A DNA stretch of 64,000 nt from Volutella citrinella (GCA_034401135.1 JAWZSP010000008.1:3162001-3226000), one strand, 5' to 3'. Positions 10,720-22,327 are shown, numbered from the stretch's first letter. Notes: generated by a model not told the origin, from the letters alone. Numbers and translations: made by a program.

Positions 10720-12715
10720 TCAGTGCGGCAAGCAGCACATTGTCAGCAAGATCATATCCGAAGCTGCTTGTCTATGCAGATCCCCGATATAGCCCAGTCT
10801 ACCCAGTCCAACTGGAGTGAACGCTACCGCGCAGACCTCGGATCCTTCATGTTGCGTGTACCAACGTGATTCTTCGTCAATGTTTCTCACATAGCAGGCC
10901 TCCTGACGATACGACAATCGAACCCGGCCGGTTATACGCCGATCGATAACGGGACTGCGAAAACGCACAACAGCCTCGCGGCACTGCCCCCTTTCCCAAG
11001 GGAGGCCTATCGTGGCAAATACTCGACTGAACTCGCGATCAGTTACATCGCTGCTGAAACAACCTGGCAGTATAACTGTGGCCCCTTGGCGGAGGTGATT
11101 AAGGACGCTTCCGAGGAGCTTCCTGCTTCGTGCGACTGCTCCGTCGGCAACAATCATGACTGGCGGGCGGGGTCCATTGCTCAGCTTGTCGAGGGCTTCT
11201 CCCATGGTTGTTGCCCAGTCCACATTACCTCAAGACACCTGCAATTGCAGGCATCCCAATGCGTGGCCGATATGAGGTCTCTTCTCGAGAGCCAGCACAA
11301 GGAGTCGGGGGGGTCTCGGAGTAATCGAAGCTGTCAGGGTCAGACTCTGAGCTGCCGGTTCAGACGCATCCTTCTCCAAAACATCTTCAAAGTTCTCTTT
11401 GGGTATCCCATCGCGAACTGCCTGCTTCGCTGCGGCGTCTGTTCAGCGTCCTTGGGATTTTCCAGAGATACACATGCTGGCCGCGTTGCTGCCGCCTCTC
11501 CACCTCCCCGAGAAATAGTTGCCACAGGTCCTGATTTTTGACATCCTCGCCGGTTGCTTCTTCCAACCACTGTGTACCCACCTTTTGCTCCAGTTGGTTG
11601 CCCCCTCCACAACATAGGCGGAGTCGCTTGCAATGACAATGCTGTTGTAGCCCTCCTTTTCCCAATCACAGACGCGCAAAGCGGCAATGGCTGCTCTCAG
11701 CTCCGCCCGGTTGCTAGTTGCAACGTACCCATGTCCAAATGGGCCTCTGTCCTCGAGTCGGCCTGATGCAGTGCAGCGATTCGGGTTTGCACCAGCTTCA
11801 GGGTCGCCATACACGACAGCCCAGCCTGGGACAGGATTCAACCGCCCGTTATTTGAACATGCGCCGTCGACATACGCGAGTGCTAATCCTCGATCGGTGC
11901 GGTAAACGAATCGGCGCTTCTGTTGGACTGTTGTGGGAGGAAACATCTCTTCTGGGGAAGCATCAACAGCCTTATAGCGTACTGGGAAAGCTGCTCCGCT
12001 TCCCCGACCTCGAGATAGGCGCCCTCTCGCGCCTCCCGGGCTATCACCCATGGTGACTAAGGCCGCGTTCACCCGCGGAAATCTCCACGTCTCCCAGTCT
12101 AATGTGACTATGGCATTCTTGGACTCCTTCCAGGCGCGCAAGCACTGTCGAAGGACACGATCAGTCTCCTCGGAACCAGACCGAAACGTTCCCGGCGGTT
12201 GATGGGACGCTGCTGCGACTAGAGCTTCCCAGAAATGTGGGTTCATGTCGTTTACCACATCGCAAAGTCGACAGAACTGGCGCCATAGTGTACCAGCTGT
12301 CGGTAACGTCCCAAACGTAACACCTCGCATTTTCCGGCTCACCAGCTTCCCGACGGGCCATTAATCATCGAAACGACAAGGACGAAAGCAATAGTCATCT
12401 TCTAGCTCGTACGCCTGAAGATCAAGATAGAGACGTAGCTTGAGAAGGGTAAGAGCTACAAGATCGCTTAATCCCATATTTGGTGACAAGAAAGTCATCA
12501 ATGGGCTCAAAAGCGTCGGAGCGGCGTTTGTCGAGGCATGGAACCGTGACGTCGAACCAGTAGGACCCAGGTTTTCGATGAAAATCCAGCGGATAAAGAT
12601 TCGCCCGCCACTTGAGGAAATCGTAGCACCTCTGCTCCTTGTTTGCACGCAGCAGGTCATAAGGGATCATCTCCGGTCGTTCATCGATAATATCTGCATC
12701 AGGATGCTCATCCAT
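10720..12715 (-). pseudogene. Decayed RNase H-domain protein gene
   Basis: Relic of a fungal protein with a central RNase H1-like domain. Readable in order on the minus strand: an N-terminal part (WFDVTVPCLDKRRSDAFEPI; LSDLVALTLLKLRLYLDLQA), a middle part (MRGVTFGTLPTAGTLWRQFC), the RNase H core (LALAYVDGACSNNG; SNRAELRAAIAAL; IASDSAYVVEGATNW) and a C-terminal domain (GRLGYIGDLHRQAASDMILL). These parts lie in different frames. I see frame changes near 12480, near 11555 and near 11430, an in-frame TAA at 12361-12363 and an in-frame TGA at 11230-11232. None of the frame changes has clean splice signals. The first RNase H Asp (YVDGA), Glu (NRAEL) and Asp (ASDSAY) are still present. Probably not functional. 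Confidence 0.75.
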
Positions 12716-13002
12716 AAGCAGCCTGACGTAAATCTCCTACGGTCGCTCAATTATGCTGGTCATGTTGGTGCGTCCGGGGGTCAGGTTTTGAAGTGGTGCG
12801 ACTTAAACGGGTAGTCCCGTTCTTAGGATACGTATCCAAGGGGAAACGGCGGTTGGAGCATTTATATTCCAAGATGGGCGAAGATAATGTCAGTTATCTG
12901 AGGAAGCTAGAGCTGGCAGCCAGGAGGGGGAAAGATGCCGCATTTTTATTTATCTTGGGCCAATTAAGGTTGGCGGGTACAGTCACCCTAAAGGTTCTGA
13001 TG
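12716..13002. other. Intergenic, nothing supported
   Basis: Sequence upstream of the RNase H relic. The plus-strand frame 12793-13011 has no recognisable feature. Confidence 0.45.
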
Positions 13003-13096
13003 GCCAGATGACACAGTGGCCTGTCAGTATTATTGGAAGTTTATGTCTGGCTAGCTGGCTAAACTTCCTGTATGCATCCTAAGGGGCCAAATACAG
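13003..13096. repeat. Dispersed repeat, copy 1
   Basis: About 94 bp that is clearly related to 23443-23531. Shared pieces are GCC(C)AGATGAC.CAGT, GAAGTTT, CTAGCTGG and TTCCTGTATGCA.CCT.AGGGGCC.AATACAG. Several differences between the two copies are C/T or G/A transitions. Probably the relic of a mobile element or a decayed duplicated segment. Confidence 0.7.
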
Positions 13097-14350
13097 CCGA
13101 CGGTGTTTCCTTGTGCTTGCAGGCGTGGGGGTTTGGGTCAAGGCCGCTCATTCCCCGCATTACATCTTCCAATCACTGTCTAGTGCCTATCCCCTGCTAC
13201 CTGGCCGTTGGGTGGTAGAGCAATGTCTCTTTGCGCTAGCCTGTCGGAAGCGCTTGCCGTAACACACCTTGAAAAACATGGACGAGTTCCGGCCAAGCCA
13301 TTAGCAGCATTTGTGGCCAACGTGTTTCGGAGCCCTTAGGCTACAATCCATGGGGTAATTCTGTAAATGGAGTATCATATTAAAATACATGCTCATAGAT
13401 TAAGATCTTACCCGTAATTAATTGCAAACGACATGGTGTTGCGACTAATGACTGTCGTGGTGACCAGTTCTCCGCTGAGTTCAGGGTAGGCGCTGATAGC
13501 GTGGGCGAGGTCTATCGGGTAGGTCATTGCATCGAGATAATCCAACCAACTCCAGCGGGAAATAGGAACGAATGCCTTGAGGATGTTGAAATGAGCATGT
13601 TGAGTTTTTTTTTTTAGAAGAGAAAAAGACTAGCGCTAACCAGCGGAAGCTATAGACAAGAAGACATCCACATCCCAACCACGAATGGATCGGAACAGCC
13701 ATTGATCTGCCAAAACAACGGATCGTAACAGTAACCGCGCGATAGCGCATCTGGGTGCGGGAGACGCTCGCGCTTTCCATATCAATTTAAAAGGAGTTCA
13801 GAAGGCATTAAGACTATTTCTGACAGGATTGTCCTTGATGATCTTTGATAGCGGCTGATCCGCTACGAGACATGAAGAAATAGGAGGAGGTAAGTCGCGT
13901 TCACTTGTTCTTGATTTTCAGAGTGTCCGGATTAATATTTATTACGATATCTAGTTTTATCTTATCTTATCAGGATGAACAGGGGTAGTGGGCGGATAGC
14001 GTTCTGTTTAAAATAGCTCTTGGAAATTAACAAGGGTGCTGTTCGTCCAAGACGCGATCTTATTGGCCGAGTCCTCCTGCAGACACCCTAAACCCATATT
14101 AGGGACTAATTCAAATGGTCCAAACTCTATTACACACGATGGCCTATTTTAGCAATGGATTCATTATCAGTCATACTGAGTCATAACGAGTCAGAGAGGT
14201 CTATGTTGATAAAAGAAATCAGGACATGCGACTCTGGAATACGTATTATCTCACTCTAAGCAATATCTTCAATCGTCTTTCAGCTCTTCACTTCGAATTT
14301 TCCGCCCAGCCGGCCCCCCCCCCCCCCCCCCCGCACCTCTTCCGGTCAAC
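13097..14350. other. Intergenic and promoter of the alcohol dehydrogenase
   Basis: 1.25 kb with AT-rich stretches around 13370-13430 and 13920-13970. The T run near 13605-13613 and the C run at 14314-14332 are the only striking features. No gene seen. Confidence 0.5.
14314..14332. repeat. Poly-C tract in the 5' leader
   Basis: Nineteen consecutive C residues ending 18 bases before the ATG at 14351. The position makes it part of the leader or core promoter of the dehydrogenase. Confidence 0.85.
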
Positions 14351-15325
14351 ATGAAGGCATTCCAGTTTCTCGGGGTTGAGCAGGGCCTTCAACTACGAGA
14401 TGTGCCCGTTCCCAAACCCGGCGCAGACCAGGTCCTGATACAAGTCAAAGCTGCAGGTCTCTGCCATTCAGACACCCACGTGCTGCATGGTGGTGGAGCT
14501 GCTTGGATGTGTGCGCTGCCTGTGATCTTGGGCCACGAGGTTGCCGGTGTCATCGTCGAGCTTGGCGCCGCTGCGTCTTCTTCGGCCACTTCCTTCAAGG
14601 TAGGCGACCGCGTAGCAGTCGCCTGCGTCGGACACCCGATTCAGGAGCGCAATTTCCAAGAGGCACTCGGCGTCGGGTGTGATGGAGGCTATGCCGAGTA
14701 CGCCGTTGCCCCCGCAAAGAACTTGGTCAAGCTCCCGGACAATGTCGGGTTTCCCGAGGCTGCCGTCGCTACCGATTCCGTTGCCACGGCCTACCACGCA
14801 GTTGTCACCGAGGGCAGTGTATTCTCACAGTCAACAGTCGGCATTATTGGCTTGGGAGGTCTAGGCCTCAATGGTCTGGCGATTGCGTCTCTGAAAGGCG
14901 CAAAAGTATACGGCGTTGACATCAACGAGACAAAGTTCGACCAAGCTCGTGGGGCCGGTGCCATCGAGTGTGAAACAAGCCTGGACGCCTTCTCGGAAAA
15001 GATATTCGACCTCATTGTCGACTTTGCTGGTACACAGAAAACGGTTGAAGATGCCATCTCAGCCGTAAGGCCTGGAGGCACGGTTGTACTGGTCGGTTTA
15101 GCGAGCCCAACGGTCCAATTTGCAACCACAGACCTGGTGACCAAGAATGTATCACTCAGAGGTTCAACCAGCGCGAGTGTTGCAGAATTTCGTGAGGTGC
15201 TGGCCTTGCTAGCCTCAGGGGACCTGACGCCGCAGATCGAGGAGATTCCTTTTGCCGATGTCGGAACAGGACTTGAGATGCTTGGCTCCGGCAAAGTGGC
15301 TAATCGGCTGTACACTATTCCATAA
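14351..15325 (+). CDS. Zinc-type alcohol dehydrogenase (MDR superfamily)
   Basis: NAD(P)-dependent medium-chain alcohol dehydrogenase, cytosolic, 324 aa in one exon. The GroES-like N-terminal domain has GLCHSDTHVLHGG (Cys38) and LGHEVAGVI (His62, Glu63), the catalytic zinc ligands and GHE motif. The Rossmann domain has GIIGLGGLGLNGLAIASLKGAKVYGVDI (glycine motif, with Asp at the end of the second strand favouring NAD). The Cys-rich structural-zinc lobe that normally follows VGDRV is absent: this region reads VGDRVAVACVGHPIQERNF. Substrate unknown; the family includes short-chain, branched and aromatic alcohol enzymes. Flanked by relics on both sides. Confidence 0.9.
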   Translation: MKAFQFLGVEQGLQLRDVPVPKPGADQVLIQVKAAGLCHSDTHVLHGGGAAWMCALPVILGHEVAGVIVELGAAASSSATSFKVGDRVAVACVGHPIQERNFQEALGVGCDGGYAEYAVAPAKNLVKLPDNVGFPEAAVATDSVATAYHAVVTEGSVFSQSTVGIIGLGGLGLNGLAIASLKGAKVYGVDINETKFDQARGAGAIECETSLDAFSEKIFDLIVDFAGTQKTVEDAISAVRPGGTVVLVGLASPTVQFATTDLVTKNVSLRGSTSASVAEFREVLALLASGDLTPQIEEIPFADVGTGLEMLGSGKVANRLYTIP

Positions 15326-15798
15326 TTCATAGGCCTTTGGTCTACGACGTTACTGTAGAGGAAACTTTTAGACTCAGAATTTACTTTGCAATGTGGCTTC
15401 ATTCCCTCTACTCGGGCGCAGTATGGCGGACAGGTCACGAAGGTGACCTAAGTGCAGCATCCGCTATCAACGATGCAACAACAGCAGACCAGTTCCGAAA
15501 GTGGTTCAGAGGACAACATCTTTACTTCCGTGTGATACTTGGGGCCTTTAGAATGTGTGCCGTCTGGTGATGATATATTCTGGTTGGGATCTTGAAGCTT
15601 GTAGGTGGGGGGTTGTCTATTGTCGGGTATGTGGCTCATAGGCTTTGCCGGCCGGCCCTTGTGCTGGTTTCTTCAACCTTTATTTGACAAATTCATCCTA
15701 CAATGATCCAAGCCAGCCTCTGCTCGAGGTCAACATTCTTCTAAAGGACAGCTAGATGAGGCTAGAGGTAATCCTTCTTCGAGTATATAGGGTCAGAC
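15326..15798. other. Intergenic, nothing supported
   Basis: 3' flank of the dehydrogenase. No coding or RNA feature was recognised. Confidence 0.45.
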
Positions 15799-16912
15799 TT
15801 AGTAAACGACTAAGTTGATGCCACCAGCTTGATTCATAAATTGGGCGAACCAGCCGAGGAAAACCCGATACCTCGTACCGACCTTGTCCTTACTGAATGT
15901 CAATACCCAGCAAGCACTGCCTTCGGCTTCGGCTTCCATAGAGAGCGCTACCTCGATCGAATTTACTTCCATCCGAAATGGACAAGGTAACCTGTGCAAA
16001 AACCATTCCAAACCAATGGATGTGATATGTGCCTCCCAGACCCCAGAGAATGAGCAAAAATGGCACGAAGATGAGGGAGGCCATAAAGGTCGACAAGATG
16101 TGCTTAAGCTCAGAGATGCCCTTGTTGCGACGTGCCAGCTTCACGACCAGGACTCCTCCTAGCTTGCCGCAGGACAAGGCGCTTGAAGACCCCGTCAGAC
16201 ATTTGGACAAAAGATTTAGTAATTACAACCTACCTTACCCAACAATTACACCAGCAGTACCGCCGAGGTATGCGAGAGCGATGCCCTGGGTGGAGAACCC
16301 ATACTTTTGTGGGTATTAGACTAGGGTGTGCTTGACCATGTCAAGCCGTTGGCTCCATAATACATCGGCCCGGCATAGACAACGACAGGTATTGCGAAAC
16401 GGGTATAGTGTGGCCAACTCGCACTATTATTAAACCGATCCGTCCTCACAACGGACAATGCTTGACAGAGCGGATAAATAACTTTTCATTGCTCGGATTT
16501 CTTTTGTTAATGCAAGGCTTTCTATTCATCTCTATGATCACGTGGTTTGACCGTATCCTCACAGCGCAACAACAGGGTAGCTGAAGAAGCGGATGGGTCC
16601 CCACATGACTGGTAGGAGGCGTTTGGGGCGCGACTCCGGCCAAATGCTCTACTATTGCCAGTACGACTTGCGCTTGTACACCTCACCCGTCTCAACATCC
16701 ATGGCATCGGTTGGCGTAGGGCCCCTCTTGGCGTCAATGCTAGTTCCCTTCTCCGGGACGTCCGAGTTCCTCCGTGGGGATGTATATGTGGCAGGGTCTG
16801 GGCCGGAAGACTGAGGCGGCCGGTCGTAGTTTGTCTCTTCCATGAGGAAGAAGTAGTAGACTAGTGCAATGGCGGCCCAGATGGCGGACCAAGACTGTAT
16901 CGATGTCAGCAT
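15799..16912 (-). pseudogene. Decayed MFS transporter pieces
   Basis: On the minus strand, pieces of MFS transporters occur in sequence but in broken frames. 16912-16652 has the central-loop start YYFFLMEETNYDRPP and later KRKSYWQ followed by a stop. Around 16310-16250 is a span with the pattern GFSTQGIALAYLGGTAGVIVG. 16190-16000 encodes KLARRNKGISE and FMASLIFVPFLLILWGLGG, typical of drug/solute MFS helices 9-10. The last piece, ending at 15799, reads FSKDKVGTRYRVFLGWFAQFMNQAGGINLVVY, which looks instead like the sugar-porter family. So either one badly degraded gene or two fused relics. No start and no continuous frame. Confidence 0.65.
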
Positions 16913-17106
16913 CTAAGCATTCCACTTCTAACTCAATCTCTATTCGTTGTCTTCTCTATAACGATGACTCCCTCTTTGAAGCCATCACAGGGTTTTGGAG
17001 ATGCGTAGAGACAACCCGGTTTACGAGAGTTGATAACAGACAACAAAAGCATACTAGATTGCAGAAAAGGTTTAAATTTGGTATCCTGATTGGAACTGTA
17101 AATGTA

Positions 17107-17275
17107 GTCAGCCATCTTCCAAGGCCAACAATCACACTGGGTATCTCAACAGTAGCAGTCAGCTATCGTCCAAGTCCAAGTACCACATTGGGTATCTCAA
17201 AAGTTTTTCAGTAAGCTATCCTCCAAGTTCAGGCCTCACACTGGGTATCTCAGCAGTAGCAATCAACTATCCTCA
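17107..17275. repeat. About 51-bp tandem repeat, 3.2 units
   Basis: Units start near 17107, 17158, 17211 and 17261 (last one partial). The shared core is GTCAGC.ATC.TCCAAG...CAC.(C/T)TGGGTATCTCA. The units differ by a few substitutions and 1-3 bp length changes. The last partial unit runs into the stop codon and final codons of the gene on the minus strand at 17263. Confidence 0.8.
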
Positions 17276-19144
17276 GTTCCCCCCGAAGCACCTCCAAGAA
17301 ATGTCAACACATGTTCCCTAAATCCCTCCGGCCCAGAGTTACGATTCAACGGAGCCATCTTGAAGCGATGAGCTGCCGCCCTATCATACCGCACGTTGCC
17401 GGTTCTGGACTTGATCCGCGAGTATCTCGCCCCTTGCCCGTCCAAGTAGCTCGGGGGAAGAAGAGGCAGCCCATGCAGCGTCTCATCCGGACGGTGCGAG
17501 GCGAGAAGCAGTATCTTGACAACGGTTGTAATCTTCTGCTGCTTGGCCTCCTCCCAGAGGTCTCCGATGGCCGCTACCACGCCGGCCTGGTCCTGGTGCG
17601 CGTCTACAACGAGGCCAACGCGAGGCACCTGTGCTAGCACGGCAACGAAGAGGCGGAGCCAGTCGCGCGTGGATCTGCAAGCATGAAAATGGCCTTCGTT
17701 GATCTTCCATGAGGGGCTATCATCAAAGTACTGGTCGATGACCTGGCGGATGAGCGCCCTGTAGACGTCGGCGATCTGGGCCGAGGCCGAGTGGTGGCCG
17801 GTCGAAACAACAGCGAGACCGAGATACCAGACAACGGGGAGGCCGGTTGACTGCAACAGCTCGATCATGTCGAGAACAAAGTCACTACCATCACCACCTG
17901 TCCTTACAGAGGTTTGCAGCTGCAGCACCGCAGATCCGGGACTCATGATCCACTCACGGAGTTGCGAGGAGACCCATGCCTGGGCAGGAAAATGCCCCCG
18001 GAGTCGACGCCGGTCTCTCATAACCAAGCCGACCCCGAGCGCATCTTCAAAGTCCAACGATACGGGTTGAAGATACTCCATTATCTTCTCCGGCATAAAG
18101 GGCAATGTATCCGCTATTGAGGGGTTCATACGGAGCGTCGTTGTGCTTTGGCCTAAAAAGTGTGAGTATACCTTTAGTGCTAGGACTGTCGTGAACTGAC
18201 CGAAAACCACCTGCACATGATCCGAGGCTTCTTGACCGAGCCACCGACAAATGTCGTTAATCTTGCGGTGCATCTCACGGGTCTCGGCCTGGTGGGCCAC
18301 GGCCGCCTGCTCGCGGAGCCTCCGGATGTGCACATCGATGCCCAGCTTGACGTCTTCGAACTCGAGCGGCCACGTCTTGAGTACGGACTGGACGGCGCGT
18401 TTCAGAAATCTCTTTTGTATCTCGCCATGCCACCTCGTCGCCCTGATGCAGAATTCGATGAGATGGGCGTAGACGTTGGCGAGGGAAGTCCGGATGCTTT
18501 GCAGAGGATAGAGTGTCTGCGCCATGAATTCGACTTCGGGCAGCACGCTCCCAATCTCGGCAAAGGCGCGAGCAATTTTGTTGCAGACTTCCTCGTTGTT
18601 GAGTGTCACCTAGATGAAGGTAAGTTGAAACTCTGCCGGCTGCGTGGTGAGGCTGAACTCACTGTGAAGAGAAACTTCATGGCTCCCCATACGATGGCGG
18701 CGTACTCTGGATTTGAAGACACCAGCGTATCAATAACTCGCTCGTATTGTAGCATTCTCAAGGATGCCGACTTCCACCACGAGTTGACAGTGGACGAAAT
18801 CTTGCCTCTGGCGGCCTTTCGCAGGTCGTATTTTGCCTGTGCGGCGGAGAGCAAGTCCATGACATCTTGCGCCGAGGCAGCCGTTTGTAGCCACGAGGGC
18901 TCATTTTTCGTTGAGAACTGTTCCTTGTGGAACAAGATGGCCTGGTCGTATGCTTCCTTGAGGATTACTTCATGAGATGCGCTGGGTGGGTTAAGATGGG
19001 GTGCAATGGCTGGTTGTCGGTTGACTCTCACCTGACTGGATTTTCTAGGGGCAGGTACCACGCTGAGATACTGTCTCGACGCTGTTCGTGCCGTATTATT
19101 GAAACAGTGGTTTCATTTGCGGGATTGTCACGATGACCATCCAT
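17263..19144 (-). CDS. STAND-type N-terminal domain protein (DUF7708-like)
   Basis: Fungal protein of the kind found at the N-terminus of STAND/NOD-like proteins. Three exons: 19032-19144, 18663-18981 and 17263-18609, introns 50 and 53 bp, 592 aa, ATG at 19144. The mark is the segment around residues 100-150: MLQYERVIDTLVSSNPEYAAIVWGAMKFLF, followed by VTLNNEEVCNKIARAFAEIGSVLPEVEF; this matches my recollection of the DUF7708 helical domain. The rest is helical, with hydrophobic strands (LPVVWYLGLAVVS; VPRVGLVVDAH) that may be a remnant or divergent P-loop-type fold, but I see no Walker A motif (only RTGGDGSDF near the expected place). Possibly a receptor-like protein without nucleotide binding. 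Divergent from an AAA+ ATPase gene. Confidence 0.75.
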
Positions 19145-19447
19145 GGAATAGTGTGAAGTGAATGAGCCACTCACTGGATGTGATGTCGGCTGTAGATTAG
19201 GCAGAGTTGACGAGAGAAAGACGAGAAGTGACCAGCGGAAGGCGGATTAAAGCATGATCCGCCTTGCAAGGCTGTCCGGGCTGTGACGTGGCACATGCTC
19301 ATCTGCATAATTCGTGCGGCTGCGAGCAAGGATGTTGCTGACGCCGCCCTCGGCGTGTGTCGAGGCGCCATTTGTTTACCCTGCCACTTTGGTTACCCCG
19401 CTCGCATCGAATATTCGCTAGTAACTTGCAGCACGCACGCCCATGCA
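19145..19447. promoter_or_regulatory. Divergent promoter, STAND-like / AAA+ gene
   Basis: 303 bp separate the two start codons at 19144 and 19448, so the genes share a short bidirectional promoter. No specific motif was identified. Confidence 0.5.
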
Positions 19448-22327
19448 ATGGAGATTCCATATGAGTCGGATACGGATAGCTCCTACTTCAGCCTCCAGGC
19501 GCGTCCGGTGCCAAATGGAGTCGACGCTACCATTTCACAGGACCATAGTGACAAGAAGCAGGACTTGACCTTGCTCACTGTATCTGAAAGTAAGAGTCAA
19601 GGCGCCCAACGTCGACTTTGTTCATCTAATATGTCTCGTGCGCAGGGCACCTCGCATCCAAGTTTGAGGATGCAGAAGCATCTCAAATAAGGCTTCCGCC
19701 GCCCCCTCCGCTCCCCCTTCCTCGAGAGGAGTGGTCAGAGTCAGAAGATGCGCATGATGTGGCGAACAACCATCTCCATGCGGATTCCTCGGATCCTCTC
19801 CTGGCCCTCCCCGGCCAGGGACCCGACACGCAACTTATCAACCACCTCGTCAAGTCACTGTCAATAATGTCGGCAGAAAACGCCATGCTCAAAGAGAAGA
19901 TCAAACAACTGAAATCGACTAGGATACCAACTCCATCGCACCGGGCCCAGGGACCAGGAAAGCAGATTCCCGTGGATGTTACGAATGTGACGGATGTTAC
20001 GCCAAAGCAAGAGGAGGCGGCGCAGAACAAGACTACAAATGAGTTGGACCACCTGCAATGTCACCTTGTGCATTGTGGCCGCATGGACACATACTACCTC
20101 GACGTACCGCGCATGTTCAAGGGTGATTCGAGAGCCGATCACCTTCGCGGTCGGTCGTGGATCAAGAATGTATCGTCATACTTGAAGCAGGAAGTCCACT
20201 TCCCTTTCGCTGCAGTCGACTTTTACTATTGCGCTTGCGGTCATTCAAATGTCGGAATCGACTATCATCGGGCCGTTGGGCACAAGGACGGAAGACTTGT
20301 AGAAGACTCCCCTCTGGCTCTCAAGTCTGGCACCAGCATCCATATGAGCCCACTGACCCAAGAAGCGCTGGAGAAGATTATGAAAATTCACCCGGCGCGT
20401 TTCAAAGGGTTTTTGACAGATATTAAACCCGATGAACAGGCTCCGTATCATTTGTTCTATGTCCACAACAAGACATTCATGGAGCTCGTCGACTCTACCG
20501 AACTAGACGACTCCCAGAAGACTAGAGTGAAGCTCCTCTGCAATTGGTTCGAAGAGCACCAGAGGGGAGATTGGGACGAGGCAGACGACCTCTTTTCAAA
20601 AGGCTTGGTTAACTCCAAGCATTATTCCAAGCTCTTCCGATCAGAAGAGCTCTTGGTGTACAACCATCCAGACCAGCCTGGCATCACAACCGTACTCAAG
20701 ACATGCCCGTATCCTCCTCCAAGGAACTATACTCTTGACGCTGTGACGTGGAGCTACAACGGCTCCTTCTTCAAAAAGGAGTTTGCTAGAGACGAAATCG
20801 GGAGGCCAATGACTGCGCCATTGATACCCGTCATTCTCCTTGCGAGCATGCCAATGAAGATTGAGGGCGAGGCTGAAATCACCTCGCTCGAATTCTACCC
20901 GCTCAGATTTGCAAAACCTGGCCTGTATCGGAAGCTCATCACCAGAGGGAATCGATTCTGGGGCTGTAGAAAGAAGAAGCTACTTTCGTATGTTGATCCA
21001 GACAATGTGGATGCACTTGGCAACACGGTGAGACACGATTTTTGCTTGTTCGTATCAGGATTACTGGATGGCTAACGCGTTGAATAGATTGACGATCGGT
21101 ACATGGTTGACTACGAAATGTTGAGAAGAATGCACCCCGGCAAGGATATTTTCAGATCGCGACGAAGCGACCTGGATGACAACATCATGAACGGAACTGA
21201 GGCTCCTGATGACGAGTTTCTGGCCATGCTGCCGCCAGAAATACACGCCTTTGATCTATCCACCAAAACTTGGAGTATGCGCAGGTCTTCTGATCCACCT
21301 ATTCTCCGCTGACGATACGACAGAGCTGATTAATGTGGACTACATCACCGACGTCACATGGAACAAGGATGCTTTTCATCGACTGGTGGTGCCGGAGGAG
21401 TCCAAGGAGTTGATCCAAGCAGCCGTGACGGGCCATGGACACCGCTACAATGTGGCGCCGGATATCATTGCCGGCAAGGGCCAAGGGCTGCTCATCCTGC
21501 TTCACGGAGGTCCTGGTACTGGTAAGACGTTGACGGCAGAGAGCATCGCCGAGGCACAAGAGAGGCCAATCTACAGAGTCACGTCTGGTGACGTTGGTAT
21601 TGAGCCAATGGATGTGGAAAAAGTGAGCGCATGATGCTTTCGTCCTGCGTCAATCAGCGTGCTGATAACTGTTGAATAGTATTTCGAAGTCGTTTTGGCT
21701 ATCGGTCAGGCCTGGGGCTGCGGTAGGTTGCCTGGAGTCTGGCCTTGGACAATGCAGATTGACTGACCATTTATAGTCGTTCTTTTGGACGAAGCCGACG
21801 TCTTCATGGAAGAGAGAAACGTCGTCGACCAGAGACACAACGCAATTGCATCAGGTAAGACCCACGCAGCATGACACACCGTAAATCTCTGATCCCCTTC
21901 GTCCCCAGTCTTCCTCCGCGTGCTCGAATACTACGACGGCATCATGATCCTCACGACCAACCGCATCGGCACATTCGACGAGGCCTTCAAGTCGCGCATC
22001 CACCTCGCGATCCGGTACACCAACCTCAGCGAGGAGCAGCGTCTCGAGATCTGGCGCAACTTCATCCAGCTGCTGGACCGGGCCCGTGAGCGCGCCGACG
22101 TCGACGACCTCGAGCGCAACATCTACCGCCTGGCAAAGGTGGAGATTAACGGGCGCCAGATCCGCAACGTGCTCACGCTGGCGCGCTACCTGGCAAAGTT
22201 TCGCGGGCAGATTTTGGCTTATAGGCATGTGCAAGATGCGCTGGCGTCAGTAGTCAAGTTTGATGAATATATTGTGGCGTTGAGGGGGTCGGACGATAGG
22301 TGGGCTAAGGAGTCGAGGTTGCGATAG
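19448..22327 (+). CDS. Fungal AAA+ ATPase with long N-terminal region (DUF7025 type)
   Basis: AAA+ ATPase of a large filamentous-fungal family, 849 aa. Seven exons: 19448-19589, 19646-21027, 21088-21274, 21324-21622, 21680-21722, 21777-21854 and 21909-22327; all junctions keep frame. The N-terminal part has a Pro run and a short coiled coil (IMSAENAMLKEKIKQLK). A middle domain follows (YHLFYVHNKTFMELVDST; RSWIKNVSSYL), matching the DUF7025 region. The AAA module near residues 590-800 has Walker A GGPGTGKT (about 631), Walker B VVLLDEADVFME and the sensor segment ILTTNRIGTFDEAFKSRIH with arginine. The C-terminal lid has EINGRQIRNVLTLARYLA. Such proteins are related to BCS1/Cdc48-like ATPases, but the cellular role of this family is not established. 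Confidence 0.9.

Noticed and set aside
12440..13011. Plus-strand frames opposite and upstream of the RNase H relic
   Set aside because: They are antisense to better-supported relic sequence or have no features.
17914..18975. Plus-strand frame of 252 codons at 18217-18975 and a shorter neighbour
   Set aside because: Antisense to the intact three-exon gene at 17263-19144.
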